A stretch of DNA of 46,917 nucleotides from the NCBI GenBank assembly GCA_964579735.1, contig CAZOHH010000008.1:1-46917 (forward strand), given 5' to 3'. This document shows, in pieces, positions 1 through 6,967 of the stretch. The notes beneath the pieces are model-generated. The model did not search any database. It saw only the letters and a program-made list of their open reading frames with translations, and was not told the origin of the DNA. This DNA comes from CAILLO01 sp964579735 (lineage in GTDB: Bacteria; Bacillota; Clostridia; Saccharofermentanales; UBA5734). Positions within the stretch are counted from its first letter, which is position 1, and each line of letters begins with the position of its first letter. The position numbers and the translations under genes were made by a program.

Positions 1-471
1 TTCCGCGAAGTCCGTGAGCAGCGACCGTTTCGTGTTGTAGTCGTGGAAGACGACGAGGCGTCGAGCGACGCGGCTCATCTCGGCGTACATGATCTCTCTC
101 TCGGGTTTGGACATCCCATGGGCGACATAGGACGCGATGGCCAGGTCGAAGCTCTTGTCCGCGAAGGGAAGCCGTTCTAGGACGCTGGCCTGGACGAGGT
201 CGACCGGCTTCCCCGCCAGTTTCCGTGCCGCGATGTCGAGCATCCTGCGGACCGGATCCACGCCGGTCACGACGAATCCCCGCTCGCTCAGGGCGGAGCA
301 GAGGGCTCCGGTGCCGCATCCCACATCGAGGACGGATGCTTGCGCAGGCAGGTCGAGCGCATTCTGGACGTCGTTCAGTACCGCGTCGTAGTGTCTTCTC
401 TGGCGGTCGAAGAAGAGCCCGTAGACCGGCGCGATTCCGGAGAAGATCCTATTGCTTCGGGTGTCTTCCAT
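1..471 (-). CDS. Class I SAM-dependent methyltransferase, 3' end cut by window edge
   Basis: The minus strand reads open from an ATG at 471 to the window edge, about 157 residues with no stop. The start has an AAAGGA ribosome site 8 nt upstream. The protein opens MEDTRSNRIFSGIAPVYGLFFD, typical of the UbiE/MenG-like methyltransferase group. The SAM-binding motif I is VLDVGCGTGALCSAL at about residues 48-62, an acidic residue closes the second strand (VTGVDP), and LPFADKSFDLAIASYVAHG follows as motif II. It lies 24 nt after the second permease gene and is probably the last gene of that operon. The substrate cannot be told; next to DUF318-type permeases a metal or metalloid role is possible but only inferred. 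Confidence 0.85.
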   Translation of the reverse strand, partial: MEDTRSNRIFSGIAPVYGLFFDRQRRHYDAVLNDVQNALDLPAQASVLDVGCGTGALCSALSERGFVVTGVDPVRRMLDIAARKLAGKPVDLVQASVLERLPFADKSFDLAIASYVAHGMSKPEREIMYAEMSRVARRLVVFHDYNTKRSLLTDFAE

Positions 472-495
472 GGAAGTACGTCCTTTCGGCGTCGG

Positions 496-1027
496 TCAGG
501 TTTCCGCGGCTTCCGCCTTGTCGCGGATGGACTGGATCTCCTCCTTGGAGAGGACCTTGCCGGTGATCCAGGCGATGAGAGCGATCCCGATGAGGTCGAC
601 GGCGAATCGGGTCAGCATGAATTTCCATCCCATGGCGGAGGCCTCGAACATCAGCATGGGAATCTTCGTGGTCGACCAGGCTCCGATGAAAATCAGCACG
701 TTGGAGAAGCGGCTGCCTNNNNNNNNNNTACAGAGGACCGGCCGCTGCGGAGCCCATGAGGAAGGCGAGGAGCACGCCTCGAAGGCCCGAGCCTTCGCCC
801 ATCAGTCTGATCATGGTCTCCCGCTTGACCCAGACGTCCAGAAGCCCGAGCAGGATGAACACCGGCGGGATGATCGACAGCATCTCGAGGGCATTGGCCC
901 AGGTCAGCGAGAGGGACTTGATGCCGATATCGGGGAAGGCGAACAGGACGAACAGATTGACGACGGCAAGGAGCAGGAAGATGCGGTAGCGCTTCAAGAC
1001 TTTCAATCCCTTCGCGTCCATGTTCAT
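496..1027 (-). CDS. YraQ/DUF318-type half permease B, interrupted by a 10-N gap
   Basis: Integral membrane protein starting at ATG 1027, which overlaps the stop of the upstream permease gene in ATGA. The first part (1027 to 729) has three or four hydrophobic segments and ends GSAAAGPL before ten N at 719-728. After the gap the reading continues in another frame as GSRFSNVLIFIGAW and ends at 496 with AEAAET. The frame change shows that the true gap is not 10 bases. Alignment by eye with the sister protein (GSITLIPGFIAFPLASALLKKGAGF) suggests about a dozen residues are missing. It resembles the second half of a DUF318 permease, the family that includes ArsP, so A plus B may form one transporter. 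The substrate is unknown. Confidence 0.75.
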
Positions 1028-1509
1028 CCGAGCACCACCCCGATCACCAAAGCGACGCCGAAGGAGAACACATAGGCCAGGAAGTTCCGCGTCAAGGCGG
1101 CCTTCTTGCCGAAGGTCTTGATTTCGAGAGGGAGAGTGACGATGCCGACCATCATGAGGGTGGAGATGAAGACGGCGATCTGCATGAAGCCAGCGCCTTT
1201 CTTGAGCAGAGCGGAGGCGAGCGGGAAGGCGATGAAACCGGGAATCAGCGTGATGGACCCGATCAGGGAGGCCAGGAACATACCGAGCCAACCGGACTTT
1301 GCACCTAGCAACGAAGAGATCGCTTCCGGACTCAGGACCGCGAGCATCAGTCCTATGAATACGAGAATCGCAAGGAACTGCGGCATGATGATCTCGAAGG
1401 CCTTCCAGCCTGTCTTGAGCGCCATGAGCGTTTTCTTCCGGTCCTTCCAGAAGGAAAGGCCCAGCAGTATCACGGTCGCGACGTAGAGTACAACGGTGGA
1501 GATGTCCAT
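1024..1509 (-). CDS. YraQ/DUF318-type half permease A
   Basis: A 161-residue membrane protein with about five hydrophobic segments: an N-terminal helix, FLAILVFIGLMLAVL, the glycine/proline-rich segment LIGSITLIPGFIAFPLASALL, IAVFISTLMMVGIVTL and a final FGVALVIGVVLG. The IPGFIAFPLA stretch is the conserved core of the DUF318 (YraQ) permeases, which are usually about 300 residues, twice this size. The start ATG at 1509 has AAAGGA 5 nt upstream. Its stop overlaps the start of half permease B, as expected for two subunits made in equal amounts. The family includes organoarsenical exporters, but no metal-binding motif is visible here. Confidence 0.75.
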   Translation of the reverse strand: MDISTVVLYVATVILLGLSFWKDRKKTLMALKTGWKAFEIIMPQFLAILVFIGLMLAVLSPEAISSLLGAKSGWLGMFLASLIGSITLIPGFIAFPLASALLKKGAGFMQIAVFISTLMMVGIVTLPLEIKTFGKKAALTRNFLAYVFSFGVALVIGVVLG

Positions 1510-1536
1510 TCAGTTCCTTTCTCTACCCGACGTGCG

Positions 1537-2769
1537 TCAGGCGGTGGGTCGGTCGGGGCAGGCGCGGTTGCGGAGCAGGAAGAACGACACGACCATGAAG
1601 ACGGAGACGGTGACGAAGGCGGCGATGAAACCGAGCTGCGCGATGAAGATGCCGCCGAGAACGGGCAGGAGGACATCGAGAAGGTTCATCGAGCCGCTGA
1701 TGCCGATATAGGCGGTGCGGCGGTTTTCGGGGGCTATATCCAGCAGGAACGGCTCGAAGCCCATGTTTCGACCGCTGGTGATGAAGCCGACGAGAAGGAA
1801 GACGAGGATGTACCAGGCGGCTCCCGCAGGCTGGAGGAGAATGGCCAGGAGTGGAATCGCGGCACCGGTCAGGATGCAGACCCGGAGCACCACCGTGGAA
1901 CCGAACCGTTTGGAGAGGAACACCCAGAAGAAGTTGGACAGGAGACTGCCGAGGATCTGGGCGAGGACGTAGGCGCCGAACCAGGCCTGTGCGTCCGGGA
2001 AGGTCCGGGAGACGTAGAGCATGTAGAAGGGCAGGATCATGAGGCTGAAGCTGGTGATGTTCTCGACGAGGATGAAGTTGCGGAAGATCCGGTCCTTCTT
2101 GAGGATCTGCAGGGCGTCCCGGAACATGCCGACCTTTGGGCCTGCCGGGGCGGGCGCAGGCTCCGAGGCGGGCTCCTTCAGCGACCAGAATCCGAAGGCG
2201 GCGACCATGAGCCCGAGGAAACCGACGGCCATGAGAAGGGCGTAGTCGTACGGATAGGGAAGGACGCCCGGCGCGAAGACCCTGGCGACGAGCAGTCCGC
2301 CGAGGAGGGCCGCGAGACCGCCGACGAACTGGCGGGAGGCGTACATGCCGGGACGCTTGTCGGAGGGGAGAACCTTGCCGACGAGGTCGGCGTAGGCGAT
2401 GCTGGCGAAACCGCCGCTCAGGGCGAAGAGGAGGACCAGTGCATAGAAGGCGACGAGGGTCAGCAGGGGACGGGTGGAGGCGAAGAAATAGGTGACGACC
2501 GCCATGCCGAGGAAACTGGCGGCCCGCAGGTAGATGCCGGCCAGAAGGAACTTCTTCTTGTGGGGGAAGCGCTCGAGGTAGCGGCTGAAGAGCAGGTTGA
2601 AGATGGAGGGGGCGCCGAGGAGGATGGAGTACATGACGCCGAAGGCTACAGGGCTGGTCGTCAGGCCGCCGATGAAGTTCGGCAGCACGGTGTTGGGCTC
2701 GATCATGGCCATGGTCATTGCAAGGAAGAACCCATGCCACAGGAAAGGCCGGAGGACGCTACTTTTCAA
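1537..2769 (-). CDS. MFS transporter, 12-helix type
   Basis: About 410 residues when started from TTG at 2769, giving MKSSVLRPFLWHGFF. This start has GGAG 6 nt upstream and overlaps the end of the small upstream gene by 11 nt; reading further upstream gives only serine/arginine-rich out-of-family sequence. About twelve hydrophobic helices follow. The loop RYLERFPHKKKFLLAG after helix 2 fits the MFS A-motif region. A charged central loop (SLKEPASEPAPAPAGPKVG) separates the two halves. The helix-4/5 region GGFASIAYADLVGKVLPSDKRPGMYASRQF resembles uncharacterised MFS proteins annotated in anaerobes. It is translated with the small membrane protein before it and the permease pair after it. The substrate is unknown. 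Confidence 0.8.
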   Translation of the reverse strand: MKSSVLRPFLWHGFFLAMTMAMIEPNTVLPNFIGGLTTSPVAFGVMYSILLGAPSIFNLLFSRYLERFPHKKKFLLAGIYLRAASFLGMAVVTYFFASTRPLLTLVAFYALVLLFALSGGFASIAYADLVGKVLPSDKRPGMYASRQFVGGLAALLGGLLVARVFAPGVLPYPYDYALLMAVGFLGLMVAAFGFWSLKEPASEPAPAPAGPKVGMFRDALQILKKDRIFRNFILVENITSFSLMILPFYMLYVSRTFPDAQAWFGAYVLAQILGSLLSNFFWVFLSKRFGSTVVLRVCILTGAAIPLLAILLQPAGAAWYILVFLLVGFITSGRNMGFEPFLLDIAPENRRTAYIGISGSMNLLDVLLPVLGGIFIAQLGFIAAFVTVSVFMVVSFFLLRNRACPDRPTA

Positions 2770-2986
2770 GGGACTCCGGCTTCTTCTCGAAGAAGGAGAG
2801 GACCAGGGAGACGACGACGAGACCGAGCGCGACATAGAGGAGCGGACGGTTGGCATCGAAGGGGCAGGCTCCTTCTGGAAGGTTCCGATAGAGCAGGTAG
2901 GTGCCGGTCAAGGCGTAGAGCGCGATCGCGGCTCCGACGGCGAAGAAGGCGTTGCCTATGTACCAGACGACCGTCCGTTTCTTCAA
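2759..2986 (-). CDS. Small two-helix membrane protein, unknown function
   Basis: A 75-residue protein beginning MKKRTVVWYIGNAFFAVG from a TTG codon at 2986, with a strong AGGGAGGG site 7 nt before it. Two hydrophobic segments (about residues 9-29 and 50-66) are joined by a loop with a single cysteine (NLPEGACPFDANRP). The tail FFEKKPESLEK is cytoplasmic by the positive-inside rule. The gene is first in the operon and overlaps the MFS transporter gene by 11 nt, so it may be an accessory subunit of that transporter. I do not recognise the family. Confidence 0.6.
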   Translation of the reverse strand: MKKRTVVWYIGNAFFAVGAAIALYALTGTYLLYRNLPEGACPFDANRPLLYVALGLVVVSLVLSFFEKKPESLEK

Positions 2987-3092
2987 AGGTCATCCCTCCC
3001 TGGTCAGTGGCGCAATGCGCTTTCCCCATTCAATCGGCTCCGTCTACCATACTACTCGTCACGGCGCCGACAGGGAACATAGGATACTGGAT

Positions 3093-3138
3093 TCGAGAAA
3101 GACTCCGGTGCCGCAGTGGGCATCGGAGTCTTTCTCGA
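3093..3138 (-). terminator. Long hairpin after rsgI
   Basis: A 20-bp inverted repeat: 3093-3112 pairs with 3119-3138 with one G-T pair, around a 6-nt loop (GCAGTG). It lies 30 nt after the rsgI stop in the direction of that gene and before the next minus-strand operon. There is no clean U-run after the stem on the minus strand (the TCTTTCTC lies within it), so it may be a terminator or an RNA-stabilising hairpin. Confidence 0.6.
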
Positions 3139-3168
3139 GGTTGAACCGTGATCTTGAATCGGGAGCGT

Positions 3169-4200
3169 CTAGCGTCCCTTCATGGCTCCAGTGGGGTCGG
3201 CCTGCGGCGTGCAGCTGGGGTTCGGGGTCACGTTTTCATTTCCGTTTTCGCTACCGGCACCTGGCGTCGCGGCAGGGGTTCCTTGATTCTGATTCTGGTT
3301 CTGGTCACCCGCCGGGGTACAGCTGGGGTTCGGGGTTCCCTGGTTCTGGTTTCCTGCGGGAGTCACGTCGGAGTTCCCGTTCTGGTTCCCCTGCTCGCTT
3401 CCGGTCACCGAAGGCTGTCCCGTGGGGCTCTTCGCTCCGTGCCAGGTATAGCCTGTCTGGTCCATCTCACGGGTCTGGAGCAGGGTCTGGATCAGGTCCC
3501 CCAGGGGTGCGTTCTCGATGCCGGCCGCATCGTAGTTCTGGTTCTGCACCTCCGACTGGGTCAGAAGCATCTGACGGCCGACGGACAGGCCGTTCTGCTG
3601 TGCGACAGTCGCCACAGCCTTGTCGGCGGTATAGAGGGTACGTACCTGGATGTTGGCCATGACGCCGGTTCCTGGGTTTTCCTGCATCGTCTGGAGTTCC
3701 GTCTTCAACTGGAGTGCGTCTTCGGGAAGGACGGCGGAGACGAGCATGGTCTCGATCTGGAACTGGTTCGTCGCGCGAACGGCTTCCACCCAGCGCTCGA
3801 CCGCGGTCTTCCAATAGAGCCCCTTGAGCTGGACTTTCGAAAGCACCTGCTCGGCGTCCTGGTTCATGGCTCGGACGGAGAGCACCTTCAGTTCCCGGTC
3901 GAGCGACAGCTCCAGGCTCGGGTTGATGTCGATGGACATGGTTGCATATACCGGCTGGGCGATCAGCCCCTGCCCGAAGACCAGGCCGAATCCGACTAGG
4001 AAGACCAGTGCGGCCGTGACCAGGGCGGGCACCCAGCGGCGGGACAGGACTGCTTTCCTGCTTTGTTTCCGTTCGGTTTCCATGATGATTTCCTTTCCTA
4101 CCGCATGTTGCGGCTGAACGTGCATCTTGACCAGTTCGCTGCCTGTCGTGAACACATAGGACCACTTTCGGTCGATGCGAAGGACGACTCCCTTGCTCAT
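3169..4200 (-). CDS. rsgI: RsgI-like transmembrane anti-sigma-I factor
   Basis: A 343-residue single-pass membrane protein. Residues 1-50 (MSKGVVLRIDRKWSYVFT...) match the RsgI N-terminal domain that binds the sigma factor. A helix at about 62-82 crosses the membrane. Just outside comes SIDINPSLELSLD, the hallmark of RsgI proteins, where family members cut themselves between Asn and Pro. An extracellular domain runs to about residue 245. The last 90 residues are a disordered Asn/Gln/Gly/Pro/Thr tail with two NPSCTP repeats. No carbohydrate-binding module follows, unlike clostridial cellulosome RsgIs. The start ATG at 4200 overlaps the sigI stop in ATGA. Expected role: hold SigI inactive until an envelope or heat signal triggers proteolysis. 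Confidence 0.9.
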   Translation of the reverse strand: MSKGVVLRIDRKWSYVFTTGSELVKMHVQPQHAVGKEIIMETERKQSRKAVLSRRWVPALVTAALVFLVGFGLVFGQGLIAQPVYATMSIDINPSLELSLDRELKVLSVRAMNQDAEQVLSKVQLKGLYWKTAVERWVEAVRATNQFQIETMLVSAVLPEDALQLKTELQTMQENPGTGVMANIQVRTLYTADKAVATVAQQNGLSVGRQMLLTQSEVQNQNYDAAGIENAPLGDLIQTLLQTREMDQTGYTWHGAKSPTGQPSVTGSEQGNQNGNSDVTPAGNQNQGTPNPSCTPAGDQNQNQNQGTPAATPGAGSENGNENVTPNPSCTPQADPTGAMKGR

Positions 4201-4919
4201 TTCATTTCCTCTCTTTCGAAAAAGGCGATATAGGTGTGGATCAATCTCAGCTCGCTGCGCATCAGCAGGGCCAGCAGGACGATGCTGGCGCGGTTCCTCT
4301 CGACGGTCTTGAGAGGGATTCCGCAACGGCGGGACAACTCGGTGCCGGGGAGTCTGGATTCCTGCATCATGCGTCCATGCAGGAGTTCATCCTCCGAGAG
4401 GCATCGTGCGGCCCGGATGCACAACAGACGGCTATCCAGATGTTTCGGGAACCGACCGGCCACTCCGGCGAGGTCCAACCCGAAACGGCTCAGGTCCAAC
4501 TCCAATTGGAAAACGGCTTCCTTGTATTCCATGTCATCCTGGACCTGCCCGCTTCTGGGGTCGGCAAGGGTCTCCTCGAGGGCAAGTCCATCTTCGGAAG
4601 GCTTCTCGGAAAGACTGACGGTGGCGACGTTCGTGCGATTGTGGCGATCCGCGTCCAGCAGACGATTTCGGATCAGCAGGCGGGCATAGGCTTCGAAAGG
4701 TACGCCTCGTTCGATGCGGTAGGAGTCTATGGCTTGATCGTAGGCTTCGAGGCCGATGGAGAACTCCTCCTCCTGGTCGACGAAGTACGAACGGGTGAAG
4801 CGGCGAACCTCGCGCCGGACGAATGGCAGACCGCTCTCGAGGAATTTCTCCCGAAGTCCTTTGTCCCCGGACTGGATCGCTGGGATCATGGACATCGCTT
4901 CCGCCAGTTGCTGACCCAT
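4197..4919 (-). CDS. sigI: RNA polymerase sigma factor, SigI family
   Basis: A 240-residue sigma-70-family protein. Region 2 includes FSIGLEAYDQAIDSYRIERGVPFEAYARLLIRNR split by the usual core-binding pattern, and a C-terminal helix-turn-helix (LSRRCGIPLKTVERNRASIV) recognises the promoter. The order sigI then rsgI with an ATGA overlap is that of the Bacillus and Clostridium loci. I chose ATG 4919 over the GTG at 4931 because GGAGG sits 5 nt before it and lies inside the longer reading. In relatives SigI controls heat-shock, cell-wall or polysaccharide-degradation genes; no target can be named here. Confidence 0.9.
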   Translation of the reverse strand: MGQQLAEAMSMIPAIQSGDKGLREKFLESGLPFVRREVRRFTRSYFVDQEEEFSIGLEAYDQAIDSYRIERGVPFEAYARLLIRNRLLDADRHNRTNVATVSLSEKPSEDGLALEETLADPRSGQVQDDMEYKEAVFQLELDLSRFGLDLAGVAGRFPKHLDSRLLCIRAARCLSEDELLHGRMMQESRLPGTELSRRCGIPLKTVERNRASIVLLALLMRSELRLIHTYIAFFEREEMK

Positions 4920-4958
4920 TCCTACCTCCACTTCGTCTCGAGGAATCTCCTCACTTAC

Positions 4959-4986
4959 ACTATACGTGGGAGGATGAGGATATCAG
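4959..4986 (-). promoter_or_regulatory. Possible promoter of sigI-rsgI
   Basis: On the minus strand CTGATA (4981-4986) and TATAGT (4959-4964) are 16 nt apart and stand about 40 nt before the sigI start. A C-rich run with CCACCC lies just upstream, and CGTA overlaps the -10. Self-recognised SigI promoters have C-rich -35 and CG-type -10 elements, so an overlapping SigI promoter is possible but not shown. The rest of 4932-5140 holds a short AAAAATC/GATTTTT hairpin (5000-5018) and a TATACT at 5044-5049 that could serve the plus-strand gene. Confidence 0.35.
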
Positions 4987-5140
4987 AGGGTGGGAGGCGA
5001 AAAATCCTAGTGATTTTTAGGGGAATGATGCATTGGATTACGGTATACTATGCGCGGAACCGGCCAAATCCATGGGGCCGGTTGGAAACGCAGGAGTCTC
5101 CCCACCCCTATAAGAGGAAATTGTGCAGCATGGATTCTAG

Positions 5141-5791
5141 ATGAGCGCAGGATTGCTACTTCCCGTGGCGTTGAAAGATGGGCTGCCCGTTCTGATATCC
5201 GAAATCCCGGCCAAGGATATCGGAAAGAATTGCGGGTGCATCTGCCCGAATTGCGGAGGACCCCTTGTCGCGAAGGCAGGGTCTTATCGACGCCATCACT
5301 TTGCCCATACCAGCATAGACTGTTCCTACCGCATCCAGGATGCGATGCGGATCGGTCTGCTGCATATCGCGCGGGCGATTCTCCAGCAGGAAAGGAAACT
5401 GAGGCTGCCGGGATACGATGTCTCCGACGACAGTGTGGAGTCCTTCTCCGAGGAACCGGAGATCTTTTTCAGACTGACCCGCAGATTCCAGGTCGTACGC
5501 CCTGAGATGGTTGCCGTCGTCGACGTGCGACTCGAGAAGCCAACTCCGGACGCGGACTTCATTCTCGTCGTCGAAACCGAAGCCAGTCGGATTGCGATGG
5601 ACGTCTCCATGTCGTGCCGTGCCAGCCGGAGTCCCGTCGACCTTCTGCTTTGCGGGACGCATTCCGCTTTCGAACTCGACCTGAGCAAGGCGAGGTATTC
5701 CGACTTGATGGACCGGGACCGATTGAGGACGATCATCGTCCACGATACCCAGTACAAGCGATGGCTTCACGACCCTCGACTCATCACCTGA
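5141..5791 (+). CDS. CoiA-like protein with zinc-ribbon and HFAH motif
   Basis: A 216-residue protein. Near the N-terminus CxCPNCGGPLVAKAGSYRRHHFAH gives a CxxC zinc site followed by the HFAH signature, as in competence protein CoiA and related nuclease-like proteins. The middle (VVAVVDVRLEKPTPDADFILVVETEA) resembles a PD-(D/E)xK core strand pair, although CoiA is usually longer (about 350-400 residues). An in-frame TAG directly precedes ATG 5141, so the start cannot be upstream; the best GAGGAA site is about 22 nt away, too far for normal use. Its TGA stop lies inside the first partial copy of the 85-bp repeat, so the C-terminus may have been shaped by repeat insertion. No competence genes are nearby. 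Confidence 0.7.
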   Translation: MSAGLLLPVALKDGLPVLISEIPAKDIGKNCGCICPNCGGPLVAKAGSYRRHHFAHTSIDCSYRIQDAMRIGLLHIARAILQQERKLRLPGYDVSDDSVESFSEEPEIFFRLTRRFQVVRPEMVAVVDVRLEKPTPDADFILVVETEASRIAMDVSMSCRASRSPVDLLLCGTHSAFELDLSKARYSDLMDRDRLRTIIVHDTQYKRWLHDPRLIT

Positions 5792-6167
5792 CGCCGCATT
5801 CTTCGCTCCGATATCTGGTCATCGGCCGCGTAGAAGGCTCCGAACCAACGGAGCCTATGACGCCGTATTCTACGCTCCCCCGATGCCTGAAGCCGATATC
5901 TGGTCATCGGCCGCGTAGAAGGCTCCGAACCAACGGAGCCTATGACGNNNNNNNNNNNNNNNNNNNNNNNNNNNNNNNNNNNNNNNNNNNNNNNNNNNNN
6001 NNNNNNNNNNNNNNNNNNNNNNNNNNNNNNNNNNNNNNNNNNNNNNNCCGATATCTGGTCATCGGCCGCGTAGAAGGCTCCGAACCAACGGAGCCTATGA
6101 CGCCGTATTCTACGCTCCCCCGATGCCTGAAGCCGATATCTGGTCATCGGCCGCGTAGAAGGCTCCG
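5789..6167. repeat. 85-bp structured tandem repeat array with embedded gap
   Basis: Full units begin at 5808 and 6048, each starting CCGATATCTGGTCATCGG. The second unit begins at 5893, is cut by N at 5948, and its first 55 bases recur exactly at 6048-6102. A partial unit of 35 nt ends at 6167, and a degenerate tail of a unit (5789-5807) precedes the first. Each unit contains a nested hairpin, outer GCGTAGAA/TTCTACGC and inner GGCTCCG/CGGAGCC with loop AACCAA, plus a small CCGAT/ATCGG hairpin. This array fills most of the 472-nt space between the CoiA-like gene and tetR. 85 is not a multiple of 3, so it is unlikely to code. Confidence 0.9.
5948..6047. other. Assembly gap of 100 N, probably spurious
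   Basis: The 55 bases before the gap (5893-5947) are identical to the 55 bases after it (6048-6102). This is what results when two contigs that overlap by a k-mer are scaffolded with a fixed N spacer. Collapsing them gives two full repeat units plus partial ends; the true copy number may be higher because such repeats are hard to assemble. Confidence 0.8.
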
Positions 6168-6188
6168 TAGGATCTTCCCGGGGACGGG

Positions 6189-6217
6189 TTGACAGCATTT
6201 GCGTCTCGGCGTACATT
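6189..6217 (+). promoter_or_regulatory. Sigma-A-type promoter of the tetR-ABC operon
   Basis: TTGACA (6189-6194) and TACATT (6212-6217) are separated by exactly 17 nt, a near-consensus housekeeping promoter. It lies 47 nt before the tetR start and just upstream of a palindrome suited to a TetR-type repressor. Confidence 0.8.
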
Positions 6218-6221
6218 TGAA

Positions 6222-6240
6222 TAAACCGACCGCCGGTCTA
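6222..6240 (+). promoter_or_regulatory. Probable TetR operator
   Basis: TAAACCG-ACCGC-CGGTCTA is an imperfect palindrome (6 of 7 positions matched in each arm) just after the -10 element, where a bound dimer would block transcription. ACCG/CGGT arms of this type are common operators for TetR regulators in front of exporter genes in Bacillota. Confidence 0.65.
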
Positions 6241-6263
6241 ACAAACGGGAGAGGTACGACAGG

Positions 6264-6953
6264 ATGGCCCGAGCCGTCAACGACAAGGAGCATGCGGAGC
6301 GCCGCAAGGAGATCCTGGACGCGACCCAGCGGCTGATCTATGCCAAGGGCTACGAGTCGATGACCGTGCAGGACCTGCTCGATGATCTGCATATTTCCAA
6401 GGGTGCGTTCTACCATTACTACGACTCGAAGCAGGCGCTGCTCGAGGCGTTCGTGGAGCGCATGACGGAGGAAGGGTTGCGGTTGATCGAACCTTATGCC
6501 GAGGATCCGGACCTGACGGCGCTCGAGAAGTTCCAGAAGGTCATGTCGGTCGGGATGGCCTGGAAGACGGGCCAGCGCGAGATGCTGATGGGCCTGATGC
6601 GTTCCTGGTATGGTGACGAGAATCTTCGGGTGCGCCAGAAAGCGAATGCGCGAGGCCAGGCAAGCTTGGCGCCCTTGATCGAGCGGATCGTACGCCAGGG
6701 TGTGGGCGAAGGGATCTTCGATACGCCAGACCCGGACCATGCCGCCGCGATGTTCATGCTGCTGGGGTTCTCCTTAAGCGAAACCATCGTCACCGAGCTT
6801 CTGGACGAGTCTCCTCGACAAGATAAGCTGGAACGGATCCTTTCGGCTGCGTCGGCTTACGCTGGTTTCTACGAGCGGATCCTCGGGGCTCCGATGGGTT
6901 CTGTCCGCCTGATCGACCCCGAACTGATGCGACAATGGACCAAGTGGTCCTGA
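6264..6953 (+). CDS. TetR/AcrR family transcriptional regulator
   Basis: A 229-residue repressor. The N-terminal helix-turn-helix (about residues 12-58) reads ILDATQRLIYAKGYESMT, then VQDLLDDLHISKGAFYHYYDSK, the classic TetR_N pattern. The C-terminal ligand and dimerisation domain is alpha-helical and not diagnostic. GGGAGAGG precedes ATG 6264. It is first in an operon with an ABC ATPase 14 nt downstream and two permeases, and a palindrome covers its own promoter. The usual logic is self-repression of the exporter until a substrate binds. The inducer is unknown. Confidence 0.9.
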   Translation: MARAVNDKEHAERRKEILDATQRLIYAKGYESMTVQDLLDDLHISKGAFYHYYDSKQALLEAFVERMTEEGLRLIEPYAEDPDLTALEKFQKVMSVGMAWKTGQREMLMGLMRSWYGDENLRVRQKANARGQASLAPLIERIVRQGVGEGIFDTPDPDHAAAMFMLLGFSLSETIVTELLDESPRQDKLERILSAASAYAGFYERILGAPMGSVRLIDPELMRQWTKWS

Positions 6954-6967
6954 AGGAGGAGTCATCC

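Noticed and set aside
4919..4931. GTG start of sigI at 4931
   Set aside because: GGAGG lies between GTG 4931 and ATG 4919, ideally placed for the ATG.
5808..6167. CRISPR array
   Set aside because: The units abut directly, with no variable spacers, and no cas gene is present.
5808..6167. Integron attC sites
   Set aside because: No RYYYAAC/GTTRRRY core pairs or integrase, and the units are near-identical without gene cassettes.
5614..6216. Open readings across the repeat on both strands
   Set aside because: 85 bp is not a multiple of 3, the readings cross the N run, and they have no ribosome sites.
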